Assembly: GCF_018613155.1 (NCBI RefSeq)
Contig: NZ_JAGGQU010000052.1
Span: 1-62,632 of the forward strand
Reading direction: 5' to 3'
Origin: Bacillus sp. ISL-55
Lineage (GTDB): Bacteria > Bacillota > Bacilli > Bacillales > Cytobacillaceae
Length of the DNA: 62,632 nucleotides
Positions 35,614 to 43,609 of this stretch are shown here, in pieces; within the stretch, counting starts at the first letter, position 1; the number at the start of each line of letters is the position of its first letter. The translations under genes and the position numbers were made by a program. A model generated the notes under the pieces. It did no database searches and was not told where the DNA came from. It saw only the letters and a list, made by a program, of their open reading frames with translations.

Positions 35614-36892
35614 AGTTCCTGAATTAGCCGAATCAATCACCGAAGGAACGATTGCCCAATGGCTGAAAAAAAAGGGTGATCAAGTCGAGAAAGGTGAATA
35701 TGTCGTTGAACTGGAGACCGATAAAGTTAATGTTGAAATTATCTCTGACTTTGATGGAGTATTAACAGAGCTCCTCGCTGAAGAAGGAGATACAGTGAAG
35801 GTTGGGGAAGCAATCGCCATTGTTGGTGAACAGGGCAGCGCAGCAAACGATCAGCCTACTGCAGAAGCAGGCAGGGTGAAGGAATCCCCAGATGAATCTG
35901 CTAAGGATGAAAATGGCTCGGTCGAAGGACAAAACACCGACAAAAAACCTACTGTTGACCAGGCTAGTAATGAGGCAGCCTCGGAACGTATCATTGCTTC
36001 ACCTGCAGCAAGAAAACTGGCAAGGGAAAAGGGCATTGACTTGGGCAAGGTAGTTTCCCAGGATCCGCTAGGCAGAGTAAGGAAACAGGATGTCGAGTCA
36101 TATTCTCCAGAGCAAAAAAATAACCAAAAGCCAGCTGTGGAAAAAATTGAAGCTGCGAAGGCTAGCCCTGCAGGCAAATCAGATGATGATAGCCGGGTTG
36201 AGCGAATCAAGATGTCACGGAGACGCCAGACTATTGCCAACAGGCTGGTTGAGGTTCAGCAGACAGCGGCAATGCTCACGACCTTCAATGAAGTCGATAT
36301 GACAGCGGTTATGGAGCTAAGAAAGAGATGGAAGGATCGTTTCTATGAAGAGAATGATGTTCGTTTAGGATTCATGTCATTTTTCACGAAAGCTGTGGTA
36401 GCCGCCTTGAAGAAGACTCCTTACTTGAACGCCGAAATCCAGGGAGACGAAATTGTCCTCAAAAAGTTCTATGACATCGGAGTCGCTGTTGCTGCCGATG
36501 AAGGACTTGTTGTTCCAGTCATCAGGGACGCGGACAGGAAAAATTTTGCCGAGATTGAAAATGATATTAACGAGCTAGCTGAAAAGGCTCGTACAAACAA
36601 ACTTTCCTTGAAGGACCTTCAGGGAGGAAGCTTTACTATTACCAATGGAGGCGTATTCGGGTCATTGCTATCTACACCTATTATCAATGGTCCGCAAGTA
36701 GGAATCCTTGGAATGCACACAATCCAGTTGCGCCCCGTTGCCATCGATAAAGAAAGAATGGAAAACAGGCCAATGATGTACATCGCATTATCCTATGACC
36801 ACAGGATTGTTGATGGCAAAGAAGCCGTCACTTTCTTAAAACGAATTAAGGAACTGATGGAAGACCCAGAATCACTGCTGTTACAAGGATAA
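35600..36892 (+). CDS. odhB: Dihydrolipoyl succinyltransferase E2
   Basis: 430 residues, E2 core of the 2-oxoglutarate dehydrogenase complex. The lipoyl domain (1-about 80) has Lys42 in [10 protein letters not shown]. An acidic, Ala/Pro-poor linker and the E3-binding domain (about 133-170, [16 protein letters not shown]) follow, then the catalytic domain ending in [15 protein letters not shown] 35600 with GGAGGAAATGAAA gives the family N-terminus [12 protein letters not shown]. The 14-base overlap with odhA couples translation. Confidence 0.98.
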   Translation: MAEIKVPELAESITEGTIAQWLKKKGDQVEKGEYVVELETDKVNVEIISDFDGVLTELLAEEGDTVKVGEAIAIVGEQGSAANDQPTAEAGRVKESPDESAKDENGSVEGQNTDKKPTVDQASNEAASERIIASPAARKLAREKGIDLGKVVSQDPLGRVRKQDVESYSPEQKNNQKPAVEKIEAAKASPAGKSDDDSRVERIKMSRRRQTIANRLVEVQQTAAMLTTFNEVDMTAVMELRKRWKDRFYEENDVRLGFMSFFTKAVVAALKKTPYLNAEIQGDEIVLKKFYDIGVAVAADEGLVVPVIRDADRKNFAEIENDINELAEKARTNKLSLKDLQGGSFTITNGGVFGSLLSTPIINGPQVGILGMHTIQLRPVAIDKERMENRPMMYIALSYDHRIVDGKEAVTFLKRIKELMEDPESLLLQG

Positions 36893-36898
36893 CTTTTA

Positions 36899-36935
36899 GA
36901 AGCACTGCCGCGAATTTTTGTGGCAGTGCTTTTTG
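36899..36935 (+). terminator. Terminator of odhAB
   Basis: AGCACTGCC/GGCAGTGCT followed by T5. Confidence 0.9.
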
Positions 36936-37015
36936 GGGCTTGAGAACTCTATGAAAAAAGGAAGAGCAGTTGGAAAGCGATAGAATTTTGGTAGATATTA
37001 AAATGTAGAAGTCAA

Positions 37016-37495
37016 AGCTGTCAAGAATGTATAGTTATTATGACAGGTTTCCGTGTTGAGAGCCAAAACTGTCAAGAAAATGTGATTATTGTGACAGCTT
37101 TCCGGGTTGAAAGCCCAAAGCTGTCAAGAAAACGCCGTTATTGTGACAGGTTTCAAGGTTGAAAGCCCAAAGCTGTCAAGAAAACGCCGTTATTGTGACA
37201 GGTTTCAGGGTGTAGAGCCCAAAGCTGTCAAGAAAACGTGATTATTATGACAGGTTTACGGGTGTAGAGCCCAAAGCTGTCAAGAAAACGCCGTTATTGT
37301 GACAGGTTTCCGGGTTGAGAGCTCAAAGCTGTCAAGAAAACTTGATTATTATGACAGGTTTACGGGTTGAGAGCCCAAAGCTGTCAAGAAAACGTGATTA
37401 TTGTGACAGGTTTCAGGGTGTAGAGCCCTAAAATGTCAAGAAAACGTGATTATTGTGACAGGTTTCCGGGTGTGTAGCTCAAAGCTGTCAAGGAC
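37016..37495. repeat. 52-bp phased inverted-motif array, type B (10 units)
   Basis: AGCTGTCAAG-type motifs at 37016, 37067, 37119, 37171, 37223, 37275, 37327, 37379, 37431 and 37483. The first step is 51 bp and all others 52 bp. Each unit carries TGTCA, then TGACA 22 bp on, as in the array at 11.1 kb, but the distal part reads GGTTTCCGGGTTGAGAGC or close variants. The array fills the space between the converging odhB and NERD genes. Confidence 0.97.
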
Positions 37496-37524
37496 TGCCC
37501 GCTGATTCAGAACAGCTACTCGAA

Positions 37525-38433
37525 TTACTCAAAATAGGTATCCTTGGTCGTTCCCGATGCTCGATAGTTCTTTTTTAACACCCTCAAAAACGTCCTCCTA
37601 CTAACCTTCCCATTACACCACTCATAAACGGTTTGCGTAGTGATTTTCTGTTCAGGAAACAGCACTTTGATTTCCTCTATGTGCCGCACGATTGCCTTTT
37701 CTATTCTTTCATGGGTACCGCACTTGCCGCAAACAAGGTCATAGTCAGCGATTTCGGAATTCAAAGACCCGCATTCCGAGCAATTCATTCCTTTTTCCAG
37801 TTGATCGTATTGGTAGTCAGGCAGTGTGGCGAATGGATTTTTAACCTGGTGCAGTGAAAGCAATGATTGGGCGAGTTTCTTGTGGCTTTCGTCCAATTTT
37901 GAGGGGGTACTGTTTAACTCTTTTAGGAATCGATTAATTTGTGTTGGTAGAATGATCGGTTGGTCCATTGGGGCATGGTATAGGGTGAACTCAGGATTGT
38001 TGAAAACAACGGAGGAACGGACTAGGTGATTCATCTTAAGGGTTTGCAGCAGCTGGCGGAAAAGAGTCTCACTCCGTGTCAACTGAATGATGGGGTTTTT
38101 GTATTCTCGACTGCTGCGGACGGAAAATAATTTATCTCCTTCGAGATAGTAATCGCCTTCGTGATATTTGACATCGATAAGATAGACTCCATCCTGGGAA
38201 ATGATTACTTTATCCAGCTGGAAATATGAGTTATTCACTTTAAGCAGGAGATCGTCGATGATAAATCTTTCTTCCGCGAGGGTTTCGGTCATCCGGTCGA
38301 ATAACACTTCTCCAGTAAAACCCTTTTCCATAGTCCAAAGCTGAAATTTTTTCTGGGATGACAACTCCATCCGCCTGTTCAAATGCCGTAATGCGATTAA
38401 TTCAATTGGTTCAGTGCGTGATTTTAGTAGCAT
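37525..38433 (-). CDS. NERD-domain protein with zinc ribbon
   Basis: 302 residues. The N-terminal part (about 40-150) fits the nuclease-related domain: GFTGEVLFDRMTE, then DKVIISQDGVYLIDVKYHEGDYY, where an Asp followed by V-K is the usual nuclease-fold core. A four-cysteine knuckle (CSECGS...CGKCGT, about 217-238) is followed by a basic helical tail with a helix-turn-helix-like YEWCNGKVSRRTFLRVL. NERD proteins are suspected nucleic-acid enzymes; function unproven. Its 3' end abuts the second repeat array. Confidence 0.82.
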   Translation of the reverse strand: MLLKSRTEPIELIALRHLNRRMELSSQKKFQLWTMEKGFTGEVLFDRMTETLAEERFIIDDLLLKVNNSYFQLDKVIISQDGVYLIDVKYHEGDYYLEGDKLFSVRSSREYKNPIIQLTRSETLFRQLLQTLKMNHLVRSSVVFNNPEFTLYHAPMDQPIILPTQINRFLKELNSTPSKLDESHKKLAQSLLSLHQVKNPFATLPDYQYDQLEKGMNCSECGSLNSEIADYDLVCGKCGTHERIEKAIVRHIEEIKVLFPEQKITTQTVYEWCNGKVSRRTFLRVLKKNYRASGTTKDTYFE

Positions 38434-38579
38434 GGTTCACTTCCTTTCTATAAGCTAATTTTAAGCTAAACTCACAAGTAGATATGTGAATTCTTTGTTA
38501 ACTTTTCATCTCGTTATGTGTCAGCAAAGCATCTTAACTTTTCCCCGGATAATCAGACAAACTCTAATAAGCTAAAAAA

Positions 38580-38620
38580 AAACAAAAAAACCGCTTAACT
38601 GCCAATCGGCAGCAAGCGGC
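38580..38620 (-). terminator. Terminator of sda
   Basis: On the minus strand CCGCTTGCTGCC/GGCAGTTAAGCGG is followed by T7. Confidence 0.85.
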
Positions 38621-38658
38621 TTTGTCACCAGGGTACAAAGGTTTTTCTTGTTTCTTTT

Positions 38659-38793
38659 TTAACGGTTTTTAAACGGTCTTAGTCCTCTTTTGGATATTTC
38701 TGTTTTTAAAACTTTTGCCCATTCTTTATCACTTTCCGACTTTAATGCATCACGATACGAGACCACCAACTGTTCATTGCTCATAATTTTCAT
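38659..38793 (-). CDS. sda: Sporulation kinase inhibitor Sda
   Basis: A 44-residue peptide matching the Sda pattern: LSxExLxxSYxxA (here MSNEQLVVSYRDA) followed by EISKRGL near the end, a helical hairpin. Sda binds KinA and blocks phosphorelay signalling when DNA replication is disturbed. The start ATG 38793 has GAGGAGGA six bases upstream; an in-frame ATG two codons earlier touches the site. A terminator follows directly. In B. subtilis sda is DnaA-controlled; I found no clear DnaA box here, but a palindrome overlaps the promoter. Confidence 0.88.
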   Translation of the reverse strand: MKIMSNEQLVVSYRDALKSESDKEWAKVLKTEISKRGLRPFKNR

Positions 38794-38829
38794 TTGCATT
38801 CCTCCTCGGTAAGAATGGATTGAATTTTC

Positions 38830-38866
38830 AAACTATATTATATAGTTTCATTCATTGTAAAGGTTT
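38830..38866 (-). promoter_or_regulatory. sda promoter with overlapping palindrome
   Basis: On the minus strand TTTACA and TATAGT with an 18-bp spacer form a promoter. A perfect 9-bp inverted repeat AAACTATAT-T-ATATAGTTT at 38830-38848 covers the -10, so a repressor site is possible. Confidence 0.5.
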
Positions 38867-39006
38867 ATTAAAGATTTGAAAACCCATTATGAATATTTTT
38901 TATTAGAAATATTTTCTTGTTCTGGAAGCATGCAAAAAGGACAAAACATCATAGTCACATTATTAAACAAAAAAAGCTTGCATTTTATTATTCGAAATTA
39001 TAATAT

Positions 39007-39022
39007 ATACCCATAAGGGTAT
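39007..39022 (+). promoter_or_regulatory. CsoR/CstR-like operator
   Basis: ATACCC-ATAA-GGGTAT, a perfect 6-bp inverted repeat immediately after TATAAT in the promoter of the rhodanese/MBL gene. This form resembles operators of the CsoR/CstR repressor family, the latter sensing persulfides. The regulator gene is not in the window. Confidence 0.55.
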
Positions 39023-39077
39023 TAAATGGGGATTTGATACTCGACCTAATCAATTTTTTACACTGGGAGGAATTATT

Positions 39078-40211
39078 ATGGGTATGAAGGCTATCACTGC
39101 TGAAAAATTAAATGAATGGGTAGTAGAAAAAAAGGACTTTTTTATATTTGATGTAAGAAATGTGAAGGACTTCGAAGATTGGAAGGTTGAAGGTGCAAAT
39201 ATTGAATATCTCAATATCCCTTACTTCGACTTAATTGATGGTGTAGACGAAGTGGTTGGTCAGCTTCCGAAGGATAAAGACATCGTAGTGATTTGTGCTA
39301 AAGAAGGCTCTTCTGTTATGGTGGCTGAAATGCTTGCTGATGCTGGATTTGAAGTTTCTTATCTATCTGGCGGAATGAAGTCTTGGAGCGAATACTTATA
39401 TCCAGTTGAGGTATATAAGGATGAAAAAGTTAAGGTCCTTCAATTCATTCGTGTTGGAAAAGGCTGTCTTTCTTACATGGTTCTTTCTGAAAATGAGGCA
39501 CTTGTTGTGGATCCATCAAGGTTCACCAACCGTTACACTGAAGTTGCACAAAGGGGAAATGTGAAAATCACTCACATCGTTGATTCTCATCTTCATGCTG
39601 ACCACCTATCCGGCGGCAAGGAGCTGGCTGATGTCACAGGAGCGAAATACTACCTGATGAAGAGTGAAGGCGCAGTATTTGACTTTGAAGCGCTGGAACA
39701 GCATGATAAAATTGAATTTGAGAATATCACACTTGAAGTGTTGGCTGTTAAGACACCTGGACATACCCCGGGAAGTGTTTCTTTCTTTGTGAATAATAAA
39801 CTTCTTTTCTCAGGCGATACTATCTTTGTAAATGGTCTTGGACGCCCGGACCTAGGCGGAAAAGCTGCAGAGTGGGCAAAAGACTTGTATGATACCGTTT
39901 ATAGCAAGGTGTCACAAATCGCTGATGACGTTATTGTTTTACCTGGCCACTATGCTGCGTTTGATGACGAAGTAAATGCAGAAGGTTTCATTGGAAGCCA
40001 GTTAGGTTTGATTCGGAAGCAAAATGAAATCATGGAAGGCAAGACAGTTGAAGAGTTTGTCGATCATGTAGCACAATCAGCATCCAGCGAGACACCACCA
40101 AACTTTGAAGATATTGTTGCGATCAACCGCGGTGTAAAAGAAGTGACAGCAGAAGAAGCGATGGAGCTTGAAATCGGCCCTAACCGCTGCGCTGTGCACC
40201 ACGCTCACTAA
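39078..40211 (+). CDS. Rhodanese-metallo-beta-lactamase fusion, persulfide-dioxygenase type
   Basis: 377 residues. The N-terminal rhodanese domain (about 5-110) has Cys73 in ICAKEGSS; the metallo-beta-lactamase domain (about 120-330) has H171-L-H173-A-D175-H176, the later PGHTPGS and LPGHYAAF. This domain set fits sulfide/persulfide detoxification. The order, rhodanese first, is opposite to S. aureus CstB. The operator-like palindrome ATACCC-N4-GGGTAT in the promoter supports a sulfur-stress role. The start follows GGGAGGAATTATT. The substrate is inferred. Confidence 0.85.
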   Translation: MGMKAITAEKLNEWVVEKKDFFIFDVRNVKDFEDWKVEGANIEYLNIPYFDLIDGVDEVVGQLPKDKDIVVICAKEGSSVMVAEMLADAGFEVSYLSGGMKSWSEYLYPVEVYKDEKVKVLQFIRVGKGCLSYMVLSENEALVVDPSRFTNRYTEVAQRGNVKITHIVDSHLHADHLSGGKELADVTGAKYYLMKSEGAVFDFEALEQHDKIEFENITLEVLAVKTPGHTPGSVSFFVNNKLLFSGDTIFVNGLGRPDLGGKAAEWAKDLYDTVYSKVSQIADDVIVLPGHYAAFDDEVNAEGFIGSQLGLIRKQNEIMEGKTVEEFVDHVAQSASSETPPNFEDIVAINRGVKEVTAEEAMELEIGPNRCAVHHAH

Positions 40212-40218
40212 AAAACAA

Positions 40219-40247
40219 GAGAGGAAAGCCCAGCTTTCCTCTTTTTA
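40219..40247 (+). terminator. Terminator
   Basis: AGAGGAAAGC/GCTTTCCTCT followed by T4. Confidence 0.85.
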
Positions 40248-40266
40248 AGTCTTGATTGCTTGTGAG

Positions 40267-40428
40267 GTGAGAATTTGGAAGAAAATAAGAAAAACAACCA
40301 TTGTGAAGGCGGGTCCTGAGGCATCGGACCAAATCGTACAAGGCAAGAGGGAAAAGGAAAGTTTTCAGGCTTTCCTCCTATATGACCGGCCACGTACGTA
40401 TGGCTCCTGGCAGGAGTCATTTATTTGA
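40267..40428 (+). CDS. Possible 53-codon reading frame
   Basis: GTG 40267 to TGA 40428 gives a 53-residue basic peptide (starts MRIWKKIRK, ends QESFI). The binding site is weak (TTGTGAG adjacent to GTG) and I do not recognise the protein. The surrounding 300 bases otherwise hold two hairpins. It may be a small gene, a remnant or chance. Confidence 0.2.
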   Translation: MRIWKKIRKTTIVKAGPEASDQIVQGKREKESFQAFLLYDRPRTYGSWQESFI

Positions 40429-40464
40429 TTTCTAAATTATTTTAATTACGATTTTCGAAAAAAA

Positions 40465-40494
40465 CCGCCCTTTTCAGTTAAAAAGGCGGCTACA
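40465..40494. other. Hairpin before the FAD protein gene
   Basis: CCGCCCTTTT/AAAAAGGCGG. The T run (T7) is on the minus strand, so it would terminate leftward rather than rightward transcription. Confidence 0.5.
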
Positions 40495-40513
40495 TAATCA
40501 GGAGGAGTATTAG

Positions 40514-41083
40514 ATGCTAGATGTATTAGTGATTGGAGGGGGGATTTCAGGTGGATCGGCAGCAATTTACACTTCCCAGGGCGGGTTGAAAACTGCCGTC
40601 ATTGATTCAGGGAAATCCCAGATCAAACAGGTTTCGAAGCTTTTTAATTATCCGGGAATTAAAGAAATTACCGGTTCGAAACTCCTCGAAAATATTAAAC
40701 ACCAGGCTCTCGCTGCAGGCACTGAATGGATTGAGGGGGCAGTGGAAACTGTCAACAAGAATGATAACGGCTATTCAGTTATTTTGGCTGACGGTAAAGA
40801 GTTTGCTTCCAAGCATTTGGTTATTGCCACGAATCTTCATACTTCGCTGCTTGAGAGCCTTGGGTTCGAACTGGAAGTAAATGAGAAGGTACCAAGTGGG
40901 AAGATTAAAAAGGTACTGGGAATTGATCATGATGGAACTACAAAGCTCCCTAACCTTTATATCACAAGCTTGTTAGCGGGTCTTTCCAGTCAATCCGTTA
41001 TTGCTGCGGGACATGGCGCTTCTATAGGTATATCGATAGTGTCAAAGGAAACCGGGAAAAGTTATATGTGGCACGACAAATAA
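40514..41083 (+). CDS. Thioredoxin-reductase-like FAD protein, short form
   Basis: 189 residues. It has the N-terminal dinucleotide motif VIGGGISGGSAAIY and, near the end, a GHGASIGISI segment as in the FAD-binding C-terminus of thioredoxin reductases, but neither the NAD(P)H domain nor the CxxC pair. Such one-domain flavoproteins are common in Bacillaceae, often called pyridine nucleotide-disulfide oxidoreductase; the partner is unknown. It starts after a CAGGAGGAG site. Its position after a persulfide-type gene may hint at thiol redox work; that is inference. Confidence 0.8.
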   Translation: MLDVLVIGGGISGGSAAIYTSQGGLKTAVIDSGKSQIKQVSKLFNYPGIKEITGSKLLENIKHQALAAGTEWIEGAVETVNKNDNGYSVILADGKEFASKHLVIATNLHTSLLESLGFELEVNEKVPSGKIKKVLGIDHDGTTKLPNLYITSLLAGLSSQSVIAAGHGASIGISIVSKETGKSYMWHDK

Positions 41084-41087
41084 GGAT

Positions 41088-41119
41088 AAGCAGGGAATTT
41101 TTTTTCCTGCTTTTTTTTA
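41088..41119 (+). terminator. Terminator
   Basis: AAGCAGG/CCTGCTT followed by T7. Confidence 0.85.
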
Positions 41120-41155
41120 TTTTTAGAAAAAAGGAAGGAATACATTTCAAAAATA

Positions 41156-41202
41156 TTGAATATTCAAACTAAGGTGGTATAGTAATAGGTAAACGCTTAC
41201 AT
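41156..41202 (+). promoter_or_regulatory. Promoter and cre site of the acyl-CoA synthetase gene
   Basis: Read on the minus strand, ATGTAAGCGTTTACC (41188-41202) matches the cre consensus at all but the last base. It lies just downstream of TATAGT (-10 at 41178-41183). TTGAATATTCAA at 41156-41167 is a 12-bp palindrome over the -35. Catabolite repression is likely; the palindrome could bind a fatty-acid regulator, but does not fit the FadR consensus exactly. Confidence 0.6.
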
Positions 41203-41230
41203 AATTTAACTTATCTAGGAGGTTAATAGA

Positions 41231-42880
41231 TTGGAGAATTTGCTGCCATATACTGTAGGTGAATTATTGGAGGTTCAAGCCAAAAAGTACCCAGAACACG
41301 AAGCGGTTGTTTATGCTGACCGCAACCTGAGGATGAATTACAAAGAGTTCAATAGGCTATGTCGAAAAGCTGCCAGAGGATTGATGAAACTGGGAGTGAA
41401 AAAAGGAGAGCACATTGCTGCCTGGTCTTCTAATACCCCGGAATGGGTAGTGTCGCAATTCGCCACCGGAAAGATGGGTGCAGTTCTTGTTACTGTCAAC
41501 ACAAATTATCGGACTGCTGAATTGGAATATCTTCTAAAGCAGTCAGACTCAACGACCATCATTTTGATGGAACAATTTAAAGACGCCTCTTATATTGACA
41601 TGGTGTACGAAATTGTTCCAGAACTGAAAACGAGTCAGCCAGGCAAGCTTGAAAGCAGCAATCTTCCATATTTGAAAAATGTCATTGTAATGGGAGAAAA
41701 GCGTTTTCCGGGGACATACAGCTGGCAGGATATCCTGGATATGGCGGATGATGTGACAGAGGAAGAACTCGACGAGCAAATGGCAACGCTTAAACAGAGT
41801 GAAGTCATCAATATGCAATATACTTCAGGTACAACTGGATTTCCAAAGGGAGTTATGCTGACCCATAGCAATATTGTAAATAACGCGTATAATGTTGCAT
41901 CCGCCATGAAGCTTACGGACCAGGATAGACTTTGTATTCCGGTGCCCTTTTTCCATTGCTTCGGCTGTGTCATGGGAACACTGGCTTGTGCCACAGTGGG
42001 CGCCACAATGGTGCCGGTCCAGGAATTCAGTCCGAAGGCAGTTCTTGAGACGGTTGAAAAAGAAAAGTGTACAGCGCTTCACGGCGTTCCTACTATGTTC
42101 ATCGCCGAGCTGAATGACCTGGAATTTGAAAAATACGACCTGTCTTCCTTAAGGACCGGCATCATGGCTGGTTCCAATTGCCCGATTGAAGTGATGAAAG
42201 CTGTCAATGAAAAAATGGGGGCTAAGGAAATAACAATTGCCTACGGCCAAACTGAATCCTCCCCTGTTATAACGCAGACAAGGACGAATGATCCCCTGGA
42301 ACTTAGGGTAGAAACGGTAGGAAAAGCGCTTCCGGAGGTCGAGGTGAAAATCGTCAAGCCAGGCACGATGGAGGAAGTTCCAAGAGGAGTCCAGGGAGAA
42401 CTTTGCACACGTGGCTATCATGTAATGGACGGATATTATAAAAATCCTGATGCAACGAGGGAAGCGATTGATGCAGAAGGCTGGCTCCACACAGGAGACC
42501 TGGCAGTAATGGATGAAAACGGGTATTGCCGTGTAACCGGCCGACTAAAAGATATGATCATTAGAGGCGGGGAGAATATCTACCCGCGCGAAATCGAAGA
42601 GTTCCTTTACAGACATCCAAAAGTTCTTGATGTCCAGGTAGTAGGCATCCCAGACAGCGTATATGGTGAGGAAGTCATGGCCTGGATTATTTTAAAGGAT
42701 GGAGAGTCTGCCACAGCAGATGAAATCAAAGAATATTGCAAAGGAAAAATCTCGAAACACAAGATACCGAGATATATAGAGTTCACGGAAAGCTATCCAA
42801 TGACCGCTTCAGGTAAAATTCAAAAGTTCAAGCTTAGAGAACAGGCGATGGAAGCTGTAGAAGAGCTAAAGAGAGTATAA
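41231..42880 (+). CDS. Fatty-acyl-CoA synthetase (AMP-binding)
   Basis: 549 residues of the ANL superfamily; activates a carboxylic acid through an acyl-adenylate to the CoA thioester. The P-loop-like YTSGTTGFPKG is at about 197, AYGQTESSP later, GWLHTGDLAVMDENG with the AMP ribose-binding Asp, and the C-terminal catalytic Lys in MTASGKIQKFKLRE. The start is TTG 41231 behind AGGAGGTTAATAGA. It is monocistronic. A medium/long-chain substrate is likely from resemblance to Bacillus YngI-type enzymes; not certain. Confidence 0.9.
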   Translation: MENLLPYTVGELLEVQAKKYPEHEAVVYADRNLRMNYKEFNRLCRKAARGLMKLGVKKGEHIAAWSSNTPEWVVSQFATGKMGAVLVTVNTNYRTAELEYLLKQSDSTTIILMEQFKDASYIDMVYEIVPELKTSQPGKLESSNLPYLKNVIVMGEKRFPGTYSWQDILDMADDVTEEELDEQMATLKQSEVINMQYTSGTTGFPKGVMLTHSNIVNNAYNVASAMKLTDQDRLCIPVPFFHCFGCVMGTLACATVGATMVPVQEFSPKAVLETVEKEKCTALHGVPTMFIAELNDLEFEKYDLSSLRTGIMAGSNCPIEVMKAVNEKMGAKEITIAYGQTESSPVITQTRTNDPLELRVETVGKALPEVEVKIVKPGTMEEVPRGVQGELCTRGYHVMDGYYKNPDATREAIDAEGWLHTGDLAVMDENGYCRVTGRLKDMIIRGGENIYPREIEEFLYRHPKVLDVQVVGIPDSVYGEEVMAWIILKDGESATADEIKEYCKGKISKHKIPRYIEFTESYPMTASGKIQKFKLREQAMEAVEELKRV

Positions 42881-42886
42881 ATGTAG

Positions 42887-42917
42887 AGGATGGAATCTCA
42901 GGATTCCATCCTTTTTT
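42887..42917 (+). terminator. Terminator
   Basis: AGGATGGAATC/GATTCCATCCT followed by T5. Confidence 0.9.
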
Positions 42918-43039
42918 ACTCGTGTTTCCCGTTGATTTCTTAGAATCGATGTTCACTCTGTCTTGAACTTTTCCTTCTATATACAAATTAACTCTATATG
43001 TCTAAAATTAACTAAAGAGTATATTATGGAGGAACAAGT

Positions 43040-43609
43040 ATGCTTATAAGTGAAAAGGGTTTCAATATTAAGGATATGAAGTATACAATTCGATCTGCAG
43101 TAGAAGCGGATGCAGAGGCTTTGTCTGATTTAAGGCTGAAAATCGATGGTGAAACTGAAAATCTCGATAGGGAACCTGGTGAGGCATTCATTGATCCGCA
43201 GGGTTTTCAATCTATTATAAAAGCAGACAGTGAGAGTGCCAGAAACATATTTTTGGTGGCAGAAACGAATGGAAGGCTTATTGGGTTTTCGAGGTGTGCT
43301 GGATATGATTTGAAGAGGTTTAGGCACAAGGTGGAGTTCGGGGTAGGTGTTTTGAAAGAATTCTGGGGTTATGGTATCGGAAAAAACCTTTTACAGGCAT
43401 CGATTTCCTGGGCAGACGAGAACGATATTAAAAAAATGACTCTCCATGTGATGGAATCTAATGAAAATGCCAGGAGACTTTATGAAAAGCTTGGATTTGA
43501 AATCGAGGGCATTTTGAAGAATGACAAACTACTGTCTGATGGCGAATTCTATAATATGATTGTAATGGGACGGTTAAATAATCTGAATAGAGGGATAAAC
43601 AATGATTAG
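43040..43609 (+). CDS. GNAT acetyltransferase
   Basis: A 189-residue GCN5-type N-acetyltransferase. The acetyl-CoA site reads VGVLKEFWGYGIGKNLL (about 109-125), followed by VMESNENARRLYEKLGFEIEG, typical of the family. The start has TGGAGGAACAAGT. The stop overlaps the start of the next gene by eight bases, so it is co-translated with a threonine-aldolase-like enzyme; a joint role in amino-acid metabolism is possible but unproven. Confidence 0.9.
   Translation: MLISEKGFNIKDMKYTIRSAVEADAEALSDLRLKIDGETENLDREPGEAFIDPQGFQSIIKADSESARNIFLVAETNGRLIGFSRCAGYDLKRFRHKVEFGVGVLKEFWGYGIGKNLLQASISWADENDIKKMTLHVMESNENARRLYEKLGFEIEGILKNDKLLSDGEFYNMIVMGRLNNLNRGINND

Noticed and set aside
40208-40420. 70-codon minus-strand frame after the rhodanese/MBL gene
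   Set aside because: No ribosome binding site, it overlaps the terminator of the upstream gene, and composition is not protein-like.
41156-41167. FadR site at TTGAATATTCAA
   Set aside because: It is palindromic but lacks the longer spacing of the Bacillus FadR consensus; kept only as an unnamed palindrome.
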